Assembly (NCBI GenBank): GCA_964484185.1
Contig: CAZAEQ010000017.1
Location: 1 to 64,000 of the forward strand
DNA from: F1-120-MAGs238 sp964484185
Lineage (GTDB): Bacteria > Planctomycetota > Phycisphaerae > Phycisphaerales > UBA1924
Direction: 5' to 3'
DNA length: 64,000 bases
The translations under genes were made by a program, and so were the position numbers. Positions 18,017 to 27,130 of this stretch are shown in pieces. The first letter of the stretch is position 1. Every line of letters begins with the position of its first letter. Below the pieces are notes generated by a model. It did no database searches and was not told the DNA's origin. It saw only the letters and a program-made list of their open reading frames with translations.

Positions 18017-19156
18017 TTATGCACATAACCAGTCGGCGATGACCGATGCGCCATCGGTTGGTCCAAGGGCTACCAGCTGAGCCTTCATACTTGCTCGGGC
18101 GGGTGCATCAGTGAGGAGTTTGAGTAAATGCGGGCCGCTGGTTGCGTAGTTTGAAGGTGCAGCGATCTGGTCATCGGCCAGCACACATGCGCCAGCATCG
18201 ACCAGCACTTTGGCGTTGAGTTTCTGGTGCTGATCTTTGTGGTACGGGTAAGGCAGGAACAGCGTGGGGACGCGATTGCCCCAGGCCTCCGCAACCGAAC
18301 CGGCACCCGCGCGGCTTACCGCACAGTCGGCCGCACCCCACAATGGGCCCATGTTCTGGAAGAATGGTTCAACGATGTTGACCAGTCCTGCACCGGTGTA
18401 AGTTTTCCGCAGCAGGTCAATTTCGCTCGGAGAGTCTCCCTTGGGCTTTCCAGTCTGATGGACAATCTGCCAGCGGGCCGCGCGAAGCGCCTCGCCGTGA
18501 TGTCTGACAAACTCAACCATAAAGTGGTTGATCGAACTCGCACCTTGGCTCGCGCCCGTCACAAACAGCACGGGATCATGTTCACTCAAACCAAGTTCGC
18601 GGCGACAGAGTGCTGTATTCAGATCGCCGTTGCTTCCCAGTGCGGCCTTACGCACGATTGGGCGAACCCGCTCCCATGAAACGTGCTCTTTCCCCGGATC
18701 CGCAGCGGTGAATATCCGCGATGCCCCACGCGCAATTAATCGATTTGCCTTGCCCGGCGCTGCATCGAGATTCACAAGCGTGATCGGAACTTGCTCTTTG
18801 AACGCCGCCCGGGCCATCGGTGCAGCGACGAATCCGCCTAACGCAACAATGTGAACCTGCGAACCTTGAGCACGAAACTCGCGAATAAATCCGCGGCAGG
18901 TGTTGACCACACCGGGCCACGAAGTGGCGAAGCGAGCGAGTCGTGCAGGGTGCAGGCCAAACGGCTTTGCCGCGATAGGGCGGAACTCTGCCTTCTCAGC
19001 CGCCAAAATCTGTGCATCAAGCGCCCGGTCTGAGCAGACAAAGATCGATCGGGCGAGCGTGCCCAGGCGATCATGGACCTGCTGTGAGATCGCGATCGCG
19101 GGGAAGATGTGGCCGCCTGTCCCGCCGCCGGCAAAGATGAATACTCGACTTGGCAT
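18017..19156 (-). CDS. murG: UDP-N-acetylglucosamine--undecaprenyl-PP-MurNAc-pentapeptide GlcNAc transferase MurG
   Basis: A 379-residue GT-B glycosyltransferase with the N-terminal signature FAGGGTGGHIFPAIAI (about 8-23). In the C-terminal half are the donor-site motif GASQGASSIN and the second glycine-rich/acidic region DCAVSRAGAGSVAEAW. It transfers GlcNAc to lipid I to make lipid II at the cytoplasmic face of the membrane. It lies 23 bp downstream of ftsW on the same strand, a standard division/wall pairing. Its presence supports a peptidoglycan wall in this organism. Confidence 0.93.
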   Translation of the reverse strand: MPSRVFIFAGGGTGGHIFPAIAISQQVHDRLGTLARSIFVCSDRALDAQILAAEKAEFRPIAAKPFGLHPARLARFATSWPGVVNTCRGFIREFRAQGSQVHIVALGGFVAAPMARAAFKEQVPITLVNLDAAPGKANRLIARGASRIFTAADPGKEHVSWERVRPIVRKAALGSNGDLNTALCRRELGLSEHDPVLFVTGASQGASSINHFMVEFVRHHGEALRAARWQIVHQTGKPKGDSPSEIDLLRKTYTGAGLVNIVEPFFQNMGPLWGAADCAVSRAGAGSVAEAWGNRVPTLFLPYPYHKDQHQKLNAKVLVDAGACVLADDQIAAPSNYATSGPHLLKLLTDAPARASMKAQLVALGPTDGASVIADWLCA

Positions 19157-19179
19157 GTGGGAGGTGGTGGGGGTGGGCT

Positions 19180-20472
19180 TTAGATCGCAGAAGGGACAAC
19201 GTGTGGCAGTTCAGAAGGTGCGGGGGTAGTTGATGAGCCGAGCGTGGGTTCGTATGCAGCTTGTGTGCGATCGATCGCCATCAGGATTCCGATGGAGAAG
19301 CAGGTGAGGAGCCAGCCGGTCCCGCCGCTGGATACGAGTGGAAGTGCGATTCCCTTGGTGGGGCCAAGGCCAGTGACGACGATCAAGTTGATGATGGCTT
19401 GCAGTCCGATGGTTGAGACGATGCCGAGCGCGACCAGCCGAAGCATGGTGCTCCGTTCGCGTATGACGATGGCGCAGCCCATACAGATGATGACAACAAA
19501 GAGCACAATGATGATCGCGGCTCCTGCGATGCCGAGTTCTTCGCAGATGATGGCAAAGAGGAAGTCGGTGGTGTCTTCAGGCAGGTAGCCAAATTTCTGG
19601 AGGCCAAAGCCCAGCCCGCGTCCAAAGCCCTCGCCGCCGGCGACGGCAAGCATCGACTGGATCATGTGGTAGCCGGTCTTTTCAGAGTCTTGGTAGGGGT
19701 CGAGGAAGGCGGTGATGCGGGCGACGCGGTAAGGGCTGGTGACGATTGCCGCGAAAAGGCCCATCAGGCCGAGCGGGATGAACATGGCGAATTGCCAGAT
19801 GCGGGCTCCCGCGGCGAGCAAGATGATGCAACCTGTGGCAAGGACAAGGACTCCGGTGCCCAGATCTTCGAGAATGATGACAAAGCAGACCGAGCCAAGC
19901 AGGCAAAGGGCGGGAAGTAAGCCGCGGTAGAAGGAAGGAATGATGGAAAGGCGGCGGGTTGCGAACCACGCGATGATGAAGACCATGGCCCATTTGGCGA
20001 TTTCGGAGGGTTGGACGCTGAGGGCATCGCCGATACCGGGGATGGGAAGACGGAGCCAGCGATGACTGCCGTTGACGGACTTGCCGATGCCGGGGACGTA
20101 TGCGAGGAGCAGGACGAAGATGATGGCACCAGCGGCAATCGCGGCGAACTTGAAGTCGAAAATGCCCCAGCGGCCGGAGCGATAATCGGGGATCATCGAG
20201 TCTTCGGATTGCGTAAGGCTGAGAAGGCGGCGAATGGGAAGGCGGCTGGCCAGCAGCATGGTGCCGATGGCCAGGACCATGTAGACCGTGGTGCGGGAGA
20301 AGAGGATTGCCGTCGCGGAGACGGCCGGGGCGACAAAGGTGCCATCGGCCAGCTTGGTCGGCTTCATGCTCATGCCAGCAGAGTTGACCATGACGACTCC
20401 AAAGGTCAGGAGTGCCACAGCACAGAGGGCGATGAGGGAGCCGGGGATAGAGGGTGAGCGTTCGCGCGACAT
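19180..20472 (-). CDS. ftsW: SEDS-family peptidoglycan polymerase FtsW/RodA
   Basis: A 430-residue polytopic protein of the SEDS family with about ten membrane segments. Family motifs include NGSHRWLRLP, PSEIAKWAMV, a LEDLGTGVLV segment, and LPLVSSGGTGWL near the end. SEDS proteins polymerise glycan strands from lipid II with a partner class B PBP; none is encoded nearby. Coupling to murG suggests the division version (FtsW). The ATG at 20472 is chosen; a GTG at 20478 is possible. There is no strong Shine-Dalgarno at either. Confidence 0.92.
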   Translation of the reverse strand: MSRERSPSIPGSLIALCAVALLTFGVVMVNSAGMSMKPTKLADGTFVAPAVSATAILFSRTTVYMVLAIGTMLLASRLPIRRLLSLTQSEDSMIPDYRSGRWGIFDFKFAAIAAGAIIFVLLLAYVPGIGKSVNGSHRWLRLPIPGIGDALSVQPSEIAKWAMVFIIAWFATRRLSIIPSFYRGLLPALCLLGSVCFVIILEDLGTGVLVLATGCIILLAAGARIWQFAMFIPLGLMGLFAAIVTSPYRVARITAFLDPYQDSEKTGYHMIQSMLAVAGGEGFGRGLGFGLQKFGYLPEDTTDFLFAIICEELGIAGAAIIIVLFVVIICMGCAIVIRERSTMLRLVALGIVSTIGLQAIINLIVVTGLGPTKGIALPLVSSGGTGWLLTCFSIGILMAIDRTQAAYEPTLGSSTTPAPSELPHVVPSAI

Positions 20473-20547
20473 AAGCACTGAGTATCGGTCAGGTTTGTCG
20501 CGGGGCTGCAGATTGTGAGAAGGAGTTGCAGCGTCGATTGGCGAGGG

Positions 20548-20712
20548 CTATTTCAAGACGACCCAGAGGGCGTGGATGATGCCTGGTAAGTAGAAGAGGA
20601 TCGTGAGGATGATGCTGATGACAAGGTGCAGGCCGATGCCGGTTTTGATGCCGACTGCAACCGGGGGCAGGAGAACCGCACAGATGATCATGAAGAGTTT
20701 GTTTTCGGTCAT
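20548..20712 (-). CDS. Pmp3/YqaE-family small membrane protein
   Basis: A 54-residue peptide with two membrane helices. The family pattern is visible: LLPPVAVGIKTGIG (first helix and turn) and ILTILFYLPGIIHALWVVL (second helix). Such proteolipids are widespread and often induced by stress or low temperature; the mechanism is unclear. The start MTENKLF at 20712 gives the usual family length, whereas the longer frame to 20796 adds residues unlike the family. Confidence 0.88.
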   Translation of the reverse strand: MTENKLFMIICAVLLPPVAVGIKTGIGLHLVISIILTILFYLPGIIHALWVVLK

Positions 20713-20798
20713 GGCTGGAGCCCTTTTATCGAAGAGTTCTAAAGACAAGGAGTTGGTGGAATCGGTCCAAAAGGCTGGCTGGCTTGATATTGTCAAGC

Positions 20799-21305
20799 AT
20801 GGCCTCGGACTTCGACAAATCAGTCAACCAGATCGGCATGCACCGGGGGCGGGAAATCGACCTCAAGTGCCTGGCGATGTGGGATTTTCGAATGGACTGG
20901 GCCGTCATTGCCCTGCTGATATTTGTACCCGGCGCGCTTTTGTTGCTGGGTTCTTGGAAGACAGTGATATTTCTGGTGCTCGCAACGCTCGCGCTCGGCG
21001 CGTGGGGGTGGACGGCATGGTGTACCCATCGAATCATGGTCGAACTGAAGGATCAATTCGTGCTTCTGCTGACGTTCTGGTTGATGGTGCCATGCTTGCC
21101 CTTGGGAATGATCTACATGGGCGTGATCGCAATGCGGTCTGGAAGCGTGCTTTCGCGGCATGGGATCAAGGTTGGGTTCTTTGGAATCAAGCGTCAAGCG
21201 TTGAAAGAACTCTCGCCGGGAATGTGCCGCTATTGCGGCTATGACGTGCGATCGATTCGGACCGGTGTGTGCCCGGAATGCGGCGGTGCAATTGAGCAGC
21301 AGTGA
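20799..21305 (+). CDS. Membrane protein with C-terminal zinc ribbon
   Basis: A 168-residue protein with three hydrophobic segments and a C-terminal ribbon CRYCGYD...CPECG (four cysteines in the last 25 residues). The same ribbon type ends the product at 21836-23014. The pattern is common on small planctomycete proteins; its role is not known to me. The start at 20799 is the first ATG that does not enter the divergent Pmp3-like gene's upstream region; a later Met at about residue 25 is possible. Confidence 0.65.
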   Translation: MASDFDKSVNQIGMHRGREIDLKCLAMWDFRMDWAVIALLIFVPGALLLLGSWKTVIFLVLATLALGAWGWTAWCTHRIMVELKDQFVLLLTFWLMVPCLPLGMIYMGVIAMRSGSVLSRHGIKVGFFGIKRQALKELSPGMCRYCGYDVRSIRTGVCPECGGAIEQQ

Positions 21306-21341
21306 TCCCGAATAATGAATGAACGAACCGAGGAGTAGACC

Positions 21342-21827
21342 ATGCGATTTGCAATGAAGCAGAAGATGTTGGCGTTTGGTGATGACTACATCGTGAAGAA
21401 TGATGAAGGCGATGATGTCTATTACATCGATGGGAAAGTCTTCACGCTTCGCGACTCGCTGGATATTCAGGACATGGAAGGGAACGTGGTTGCGACGATT
21501 CGCAAACGTATATTCGCGTTGCGGCGGACATATGACATTGAAATCGGCGGGCGAGTGACCACTGTCTACAAACACATGCTCACGTTCTTTCGGTGTTCGT
21601 ACACAGTGGATGTCCCTGGGCCGGATGATCTGCAGGCGCAGGGGAACTTCCTTGAATACGAGTACACCTTCACAAACGGCGCGGGTGACCAGGTCGGCGA
21701 AGTGTCAAAGCGCTGGCTCACAATTCGCGATACGTACACGATCGATGTCGCCGATGGGGTGGACCCGGTAATGATTATCGCATCAGCCGTCGTCATTGAT
21801 CAATGCTGCCATGAAGATCGGCATTGA
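21342..21827 (+). CDS. LURP-one-related (tubby-like) protein
   Basis: A 161-residue protein resembling the LOR/LURP-one family: it begins MRFAMKQKMLAFGDDYIVKNDEGDDVYYIDGK-like, with repeated beta-strand motifs (VYYIDGKVFTLRDSL; FEYTFTN-type strands) that form a 12-stranded barrel around a central helix. Bacterial members (YxjI-type) are small cytoplasmic proteins of uncertain function, possibly lipid-associated. It lies 36 bp after the zinc-ribbon membrane protein and may be cotranscribed with it. Confidence 0.78.
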   Translation: MRFAMKQKMLAFGDDYIVKNDEGDDVYYIDGKVFTLRDSLDIQDMEGNVVATIRKRIFALRRTYDIEIGGRVTTVYKHMLTFFRCSYTVDVPGPDDLQAQGNFLEYEYTFTNGAGDQVGEVSKRWLTIRDTYTIDVADGVDPVMIIASAVVIDQCCHEDRH

Positions 21828-21835
21828 TCACGTGA

Positions 21836-23014
21836 CTAATGAATGAGTGGTGTCTGGGCAATCTGCGTTGAGCCGATCGGCTCGCCACACTCCGGGCATC
21901 TTCCAGCCCGAAGGTCGAGCAATGTGTAGTTGCACTTGATGCAGTGCGGCTCGGCGACGCCTAGAAGGAAAATGATGCCGCAGCCGGTGCAGCGGGATTC
22001 GCCAATTCCGGCGTCCTGTTTCTTGGAGCAGCGTGGGCACACCAGACTGATCTGCTTGATATCAACGATGCTTTGAGCTTCGGTAATGACCGCGCGTCGG
22101 TTAAACGCTTTGAGGACTGCAATCGCAAGTATGCCGCAGGTTGTGACGATTGCGCCCGCGGCGAGGATTCGAATTGAGAAATCGTCGATTCCAGAATTGG
22201 CCTTGCCGCCGGTAACAAAGTTGACATAAATTGCGACAAAACCAGTGACAATCAGGCTTCCAGTGGTGGCGAGTGCGAGCCAGCGCTGGTTCAATGGAAG
22301 CGGGAGGCGGAGAAGGATGTTGCTGCCGCCGATGACGGTGGAAATGATCAGGCAGTGGATGATGTTGGTTGGCTCGCCGCCAAGATCGAGCCAGATTCCA
22401 ATCAGGCCCATGCAGACCGCGGCCGCGCCGGTGAGTACACCGATCCATCGCCAGTATTTGCGGTCATTGAGTTCGCCAAAGAGGCACGCGCAGATTGGGA
22501 GCGCTGCGATTGCGAGCATGCCAGCGGATTTGAAGCACTTCTCAGCAATATCGTCGAGGCTTCCGAATTCAAACCAGATGGCAAACACCCAGATGAGAAA
22601 AACCAGGGTCGAGAATGCGACGCCGGCGATGCCGCACATGCGACCGCCGGGCTGTTTGACAAGAGCGAGGAATCGCAGTGCTGGAACAACGCAGACGCAG
22701 TAGGCGAGAGTGGTAACCGGAAGATGCCAATCGCTTGATCCCAGAACGACTTCTTGCCAGATCGAAGCGAAGCTCAGGCAGAAAGCGATGGTGATGGCAA
22801 GAAGGATGATCAGACCAGCGGTGCGTTCGGCTTGTACGCCAAGTTTCTTTGATGCAGGGATTGCAATCGCAATCGCGATCGCCGCAACCAGCAGGGTGCC
22901 CGCGACGCGTCCGAGAAATTCGCGGTCATCAAAAAAGATCGTGGCAACGCCCACGAGCGCTGCGAGACCGAGCAATGCGAGAATGGCGTGCAAAAGGCGG
23001 CGTTGAAGAGTCAT
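21836..23014 (-). CDS. Polytopic membrane protein with C-terminal zinc ribbons
   Basis: A 392-residue protein with about nine membrane segments followed by a cytoplasmic tail that holds two ribbon motifs: CPRC...CTGCG and CIKCNYTLLDLRAGRCPECGE. The tail motif is the planctomycete-type ribbon also found at the end of the product of 20799-21305. The membrane part has no transporter signature I can name. It converges with the LURP-one-like gene, stops 8 bp apart. Confidence 0.65.
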   Translation of the reverse strand: MTLQRRLLHAILALLGLAALVGVATIFFDDREFLGRVAGTLLVAAIAIAIAIPASKKLGVQAERTAGLIILLAITIAFCLSFASIWQEVVLGSSDWHLPVTTLAYCVCVVPALRFLALVKQPGGRMCGIAGVAFSTLVFLIWVFAIWFEFGSLDDIAEKCFKSAGMLAIAALPICACLFGELNDRKYWRWIGVLTGAAAVCMGLIGIWLDLGGEPTNIIHCLIISTVIGGSNILLRLPLPLNQRWLALATTGSLIVTGFVAIYVNFVTGGKANSGIDDFSIRILAAGAIVTTCGILAIAVLKAFNRRAVITEAQSIVDIKQISLVCPRCSKKQDAGIGESRCTGCGIIFLLGVAEPHCIKCNYTLLDLRAGRCPECGEPIGSTQIAQTPLIH

Positions 23015-23197
23015 GCTTGCTCCGGGCGGGTGAGCGGGGGGGAGGGGTCGACCAGGGGAGGATAACCACTACCGGCAGAGAGCGCATCTGCCAGTTTGGC
23101 AGGAAAACCGGGCCAGCGAGGTGAAATGAGGTGAAATCGCCGCGGAATTGATGGGTTGGGAGTGAAACCACGGCACGCGTGTTGCAGTCTAAGGAGG

Positions 23198-23977
23198 ATG
23201 ATTTCCTGGTTGAACAATTGGCGTCGAAAGCGGATAGAGGCTGAACCGTTCGCGGCGGAGCATCGAGAGGTGTTGTCTGCCCAGTGGTCGGCGTGGGATG
23301 CGTTGACGCCTGAGTCGCGTGCAGACCTAGAGAATCTGGTGAAGGTCTTCGTGCACGAAAAGGAATTCGAAGGGTGCAGGGGCTTGAAGGTCACCGATGC
23401 GATGAAGGTGTTGATCGCGGCCCAGGCGTGCATGTTGATCTTGAACAAGCCTGGGGATGTCTTTCCACTGTGTGACACGGTGCTGGTGTACCCAGAAAAA
23501 TTTACGCGTGTGCAGAAGTCGATCGGACCCGGCGGGTTGGTCACCGAGACCGATGTGGTTGTGAGCGGCGAAAGCTGGAACGGCCTGTGGGGAGGCGGCG
23601 GTGGCGGGCCAGTGGTGCTTAGCTGGGCAGATGTGGTACAAGGTGCGGCTGGAATCGATGGTCGCAACGTGGTCTATCACGAATTTGCACACCAACTCGA
23701 TGGACTGAATGGCGCGATGGATGGAGTACCTGCGCTCGGAGACAAAGGCGCCGAAATGGACTTCGCCAAGGCAATGGGCACCGAGTTCTCAATGCTGCGC
23801 CAGCAGATGGCACGGGGCGGCCCGCTCTTCATGCACCCCTACGGAGGCACGAATCCTGCGGAGTTTTTCGCGGTTGGGACCGAGAAGTATTTTGGAATGG
23901 CCGAGCGCGGTCAGCATGAAAACTCGAATTGGACCAGAAACATGGACCGCGTGTACGGCTTTGACGTTCAGGCGTAA
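23198..23977 (+). CDS. mtfA: MtfA-type zinc-dependent peptidase
   Basis: A 259-residue protein of the MtfA/DgsA anti-repressor family. It has the gluzincin motif HEFAH (161-165, followed by QLDGLNG) with Glu222 in NPAEFFAV as the probable third ligand, as in Klebsiella/E. coli MtfA. In enterobacteria MtfA binds the repressor Mlc and has aminopeptidase activity; a Mlc partner need not exist here. The start MISWLNNW at 23198 fits the family N-terminus, although the AAGGAGG sequence directly abuts the ATG, which is closer than usual for a Shine-Dalgarno. Confidence 0.88.
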   Translation: MISWLNNWRRKRIEAEPFAAEHREVLSAQWSAWDALTPESRADLENLVKVFVHEKEFEGCRGLKVTDAMKVLIAAQACMLILNKPGDVFPLCDTVLVYPEKFTRVQKSIGPGGLVTETDVVVSGESWNGLWGGGGGGPVVLSWADVVQGAAGIDGRNVVYHEFAHQLDGLNGAMDGVPALGDKGAEMDFAKAMGTEFSMLRQQMARGGPLFMHPYGGTNPAEFFAVGTEKYFGMAERGQHENSNWTRNMDRVYGFDVQA

Positions 23978-24250
23978 ATGTCGAGATTGCCGCCAAGCAG
24001 CGGCATGGGTTCGCAGCGAACAGCCTGTTTCCGAGGCAGGTTTGCGAGATACATAGAAAACGGCAGTACCGTAGTTTTGCTGGCAAGAAGCTCGCGAGAG
24101 AGCTGATTGTCGGCTTTCAGCACTTTTGAAAACGGCGGGACGCGTCTGGAGTGATGCGGATCGCGATTGCTTGACCAGCACCGAAGCGGTACGGCAGGTG
24201 TGTGGCTGCTTTGGCTAGAGATCGGGCGCATGGAAAGCCAAGAGACAACG
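23968..24250 (-). pseudogene. Possible frameshifted small gene in the mtfA-queA spacer
   Basis: On the complement of this 400-bp gap two overlapping frames each read like parts of one protein. The first ends ITPDASRRFQKC-stop near 24117; the second continues VLKADNQLSRELLASKT and ends GGNLDIYA-stop at 23968. Joining them by a one-base step back at the AAAAG run would give one continuous protein of about 90 residues starting at a TTG near 24249. This could be a decayed gene, a sequencing indel or a programmed -1 shift. No family is recognised. Confidence 0.3.
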
Positions 24251-24381
24251 AGAATGCCTGAAACTTGTGGCTTATAAATGCGGGTCTGGCACGCGAATTT
24301 CGAGGGTTGCCCGTTGCGGATGGTGCATCTGTAACGAGTGTTGCGGCGGGGCAACGCGGGTTGTGGGTTTTGGAGCAAGAG

Positions 24382-25494
24382 ATGTTGCGGACGAGTGAGC
24401 TTGAGTACGAGCTGCCGGAGGAGCTGGTAGCCACGCGCGCAGCCGAACCCAGAGACTCAGCGCGGTTGATGGTGGTAAGTCGAAGCGATCCAAAGGTGCT
24501 TGAACACGCGTTTGTCCGGGATATCGCAAAGTTCTTGAAGAGCGGTGATCGGCTCGTGCTTAATTCGACGCGGGTGTTGCGGGCCCGGCTCGTTGGCAAA
24601 AAGCCCAGCGGCGGCAAGGTTGAAGGGCTTTTTCTCTCGGCTCCCTCGGGAGATGAGTGGATTGTGATGCTGGGCGCAAGTCACCTTCACGAAGGCACGC
24701 GTGTCGATCTGATGCTCGAAGATGAGTCGCCCAGCGGTGTTTGGCTGGAACTGAAGCAAAAACTGATCGATGAACCCGGTGCGTGGCGAGTGCAGGTGCA
24801 CGGAGCTGGCGCAGGGGCCGCGGCGGAACTGGAACGGGTGGGACGGACGCCTTTGCCGCCGTACATTTTGAAATCGCGGAAACGTCACGAGATCGCAGTC
24901 GCCGATGGTGAGGATCGCGCCCGGTATCAGACCGTCTTCGCCTCGGCCGCCAACCCCGTGAGTGAATCGCTGGGTTCGGTCGCAGCGCCGACAGCAGGAT
25001 TGCATTTCACGCCGCAGTTGCTGGAGGATTTGAAGCTCCGCGGCGTGACCAAGTCTGAAGTGGTGCTACATGTAGGTACTGGAACTTTTCGGAGCGTCGA
25101 AACTGAAACGGTCGAAGCCCACCCGATGCACAGCGAATTGTGCAGCCTGAGTCAGGCAACACGAGAGGAAATCGGCCAAACGCGGGCGGCCGGCGGCCGG
25201 GTGTTCTGCGTGGGGACAACTTCTGCACGAACTGTGGAAAGTTTCGCACAAGCAGGTAGTTCTCAGGAAGAGTGGATGCACACCCGAATCCTGATCTCCC
25301 CCGGGTACCAGTGGCAGTGGACCAATGGCATGTTGACCAACTTTCACTTGCCCAGGTCGACTCTGATGGCGATGATCGGCTCGCTGCTGGAAGAAAGCGG
25401 CGGTGTTGCCCGGCTTCGTGAGTTGTACGCAATCGCGGTCGCTCAGCGCTATCGCTTTTACTCCTTTGGCGATGCCATGTTGATCGTGCCGTAA
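24382..25494 (+). CDS. queA: S-adenosylmethionine:tRNA ribosyltransferase-isomerase QueA
   Basis: A 370-residue QueA with the typical N-terminus (SELEYELPEELVATRAAEPRDSARL) and the family motifs PLPPYI (about 155), RYQTVFA, GSVAAPTAGLHFT (about 199-211), VLHVGTGTFRSV and the C-terminal FHLPRSTLMAMI...RFYSFGDAMLI. It adds and rearranges the ribosyl moiety of SAM to form epoxyqueuosine in tRNAs with GUN anticodons. The ATG at 24382 gives the family N-terminus. It is followed 88 bp later by murE on the same strand. Confidence 0.95.
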   Translation: MLRTSELEYELPEELVATRAAEPRDSARLMVVSRSDPKVLEHAFVRDIAKFLKSGDRLVLNSTRVLRARLVGKKPSGGKVEGLFLSAPSGDEWIVMLGASHLHEGTRVDLMLEDESPSGVWLELKQKLIDEPGAWRVQVHGAGAGAAAELERVGRTPLPPYILKSRKRHEIAVADGEDRARYQTVFASAANPVSESLGSVAAPTAGLHFTPQLLEDLKLRGVTKSEVVLHVGTGTFRSVETETVEAHPMHSELCSLSQATREEIGQTRAAGGRVFCVGTTSARTVESFAQAGSSQEEWMHTRILISPGYQWQWTNGMLTNFHLPRSTLMAMIGSLLEESGGVARLRELYAIAVAQRYRFYSFGDAMLIVP

Positions 25495-25582
25495 TAGTCT
25501 GGAAAAGTGGCAAGAAACACGCGATTTGACCGATACGATTCCCTCGACGGCTGCTGATCTTCAAAGAGCGAGAGGGGCGGGA

Positions 25583-27130
25583 ATGGACCTTGAAGAACTC
25601 ATCAAAGGGCTGGATGTCCGCATGACCCGCGGCGGAGCCATGCCATCGGTTCGAGTCTGCGACTTGACCGAAGACAGCCGCACGGTCGTCCCCGGTTCAC
25701 TCTTCGTCGCTCGCTCAGGCACCAAAGATGATGGCCGCAAGTATGTCGCCGATGCGATTGCGGCGGGCGCTGCCGCGGTCCTTGCAGAAGATGGCACCGA
25801 CAGCAGTTCTGCTTCAGCTGTCCCCGTCGTACTCACCAAAAACGTTGCACAGATATCCGGACAAATCGCGGAGCGTTTCTATGGCAACCCATCGAAGAAA
25901 CTGAAACTCGCGGGCGTGACCGGGACCAATGGCAAGACCACAACCACGTGGCTGGCCTGGCAGATCCTGAATCACGCCGGTGTTCGCACGGGATTAATCG
26001 GTACCTGCACAGTCGATGATGGCCGTGAATGTGCCGCGGCTCACATGACGACTCTGCCCGCAATCGAAACCAGCCGAGCGCTCTCAACGATGCTCGAGGC
26101 AGGCTGCACCGCGTGCGTGATGGAGACGTCAAGTCACTCGCTCGATCAACATCGGGTTACAGCACTTGATTTCGATGTTGCCGTGTTTACCAACCTCACT
26201 GGCGACCATCTCGATTATCACAAGACCATGGAGCACTACGCCGCTGCGAAAGCATCGCTCTTTGCGTTGCTTCCCCCGACCGGCGTTGCGATCGTCAATG
26301 CGGAAGATGAACACGCGGCAGAAATGGTGAAGAACTGCAAGGCAAAAATCATTTCCTGCAGAGTTGGCGAGAAGGCTGATGCGTCGATTCAACTTCTGTC
26401 TACCTCGCTGCAGCAGATGCATATGGAACTCGATGGTCCGTGGGGAAATATTCAGACAACCCTCGCGCTCATCGGTCGCTACAACCTGATGAACGCTCTG
26501 CAGGCCGCCGCGATCTGTCATGAATTCGGTCTTACGGCTGATCAGATCGCCGCAGGCATGGCCGCGGCGACCGCACCTCCCGGTCGCCTCGAACGAGTCA
26601 GCACCCCTGATGACGAGATCGTTGTCCTGGTCGATTACGCCCACACCGATGATGGGCTGAAGAATGCAGTTCATGCGGTCCGAGAGGCCATGAAAGCGTC
26701 CCGTCATAGCGGGCGCCTGATCTGCATATTTGGCTGCGGCGGCGATCGCGATGCCACCAAACGCCCGCGCATGGGCCGTGTTGCAAGTGATCTTGCTGAT
26801 GAAGTCGTGATTACGAGTGACAATCCAAGACGCGAACAGCCCAGCGCGATCATCAATCAGATTCTCAGCGGCATCGATGCCAATCATCGCAAACACATTC
26901 AGATACACGAAGACCGCGCCATCGCCATTGCTACGACAATCGATGAAGCACGCGAAGGCGACGTCATCATCGTCGCCGGAAAAGGCCACGAAACTATGCA
27001 GATTCTGCCCGATGGCAAGGGCGGAACGCGCACCATTCACTTCGATGACCGCGAAGTCGCCCGCGCAGCGCTGAAAGATCGCCGCGATGCACACTCACAA
27101 AAGTCCCACGGAAAGGCAGGGAAGCCTTGA
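25583..27130 (+). CDS. murE: UDP-MurNAc-tripeptide synthetase MurE
   Basis: A 515-residue Mur ligase with the ATP loop GVTGTNGKTTTT (about 111-122), the central-domain ETSSH motif and the C-terminal domain. The motif DNPR (in SDNPRREQP) matches the sequence that recognises meso-diaminopimelate in the E. coli enzyme, so the product is predicted to be the DAP-containing tripeptide. The ATG at 25583 has a GAGAGGGG Shine-Dalgarno stretch upstream; an in-frame TTG at 25526 is the alternative. murF overlaps its stop by four bases. Confidence 0.94.
   Translation: MDLEELIKGLDVRMTRGGAMPSVRVCDLTEDSRTVVPGSLFVARSGTKDDGRKYVADAIAAGAAAVLAEDGTDSSSASAVPVVLTKNVAQISGQIAERFYGNPSKKLKLAGVTGTNGKTTTTWLAWQILNHAGVRTGLIGTCTVDDGRECAAAHMTTLPAIETSRALSTMLEAGCTACVMETSSHSLDQHRVTALDFDVAVFTNLTGDHLDYHKTMEHYAAAKASLFALLPPTGVAIVNAEDEHAAEMVKNCKAKIISCRVGEKADASIQLLSTSLQQMHMELDGPWGNIQTTLALIGRYNLMNALQAAAICHEFGLTADQIAAGMAAATAPPGRLERVSTPDDEIVVLVDYAHTDDGLKNAVHAVREAMKASRHSGRLICIFGCGGDRDATKRPRMGRVASDLADEVVITSDNPRREQPSAIINQILSGIDANHRKHIQIHEDRAIAIATTIDEAREGDVIIVAGKGHETMQILPDGKGGTRTIHFDDREVARAALKDRRDAHSQKSHGKAGKP

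Noticed and set aside
26129..27094. 321-residue minus-strand open frame
   Set aside because: Antisense to murE, whose motifs are unmistakable.
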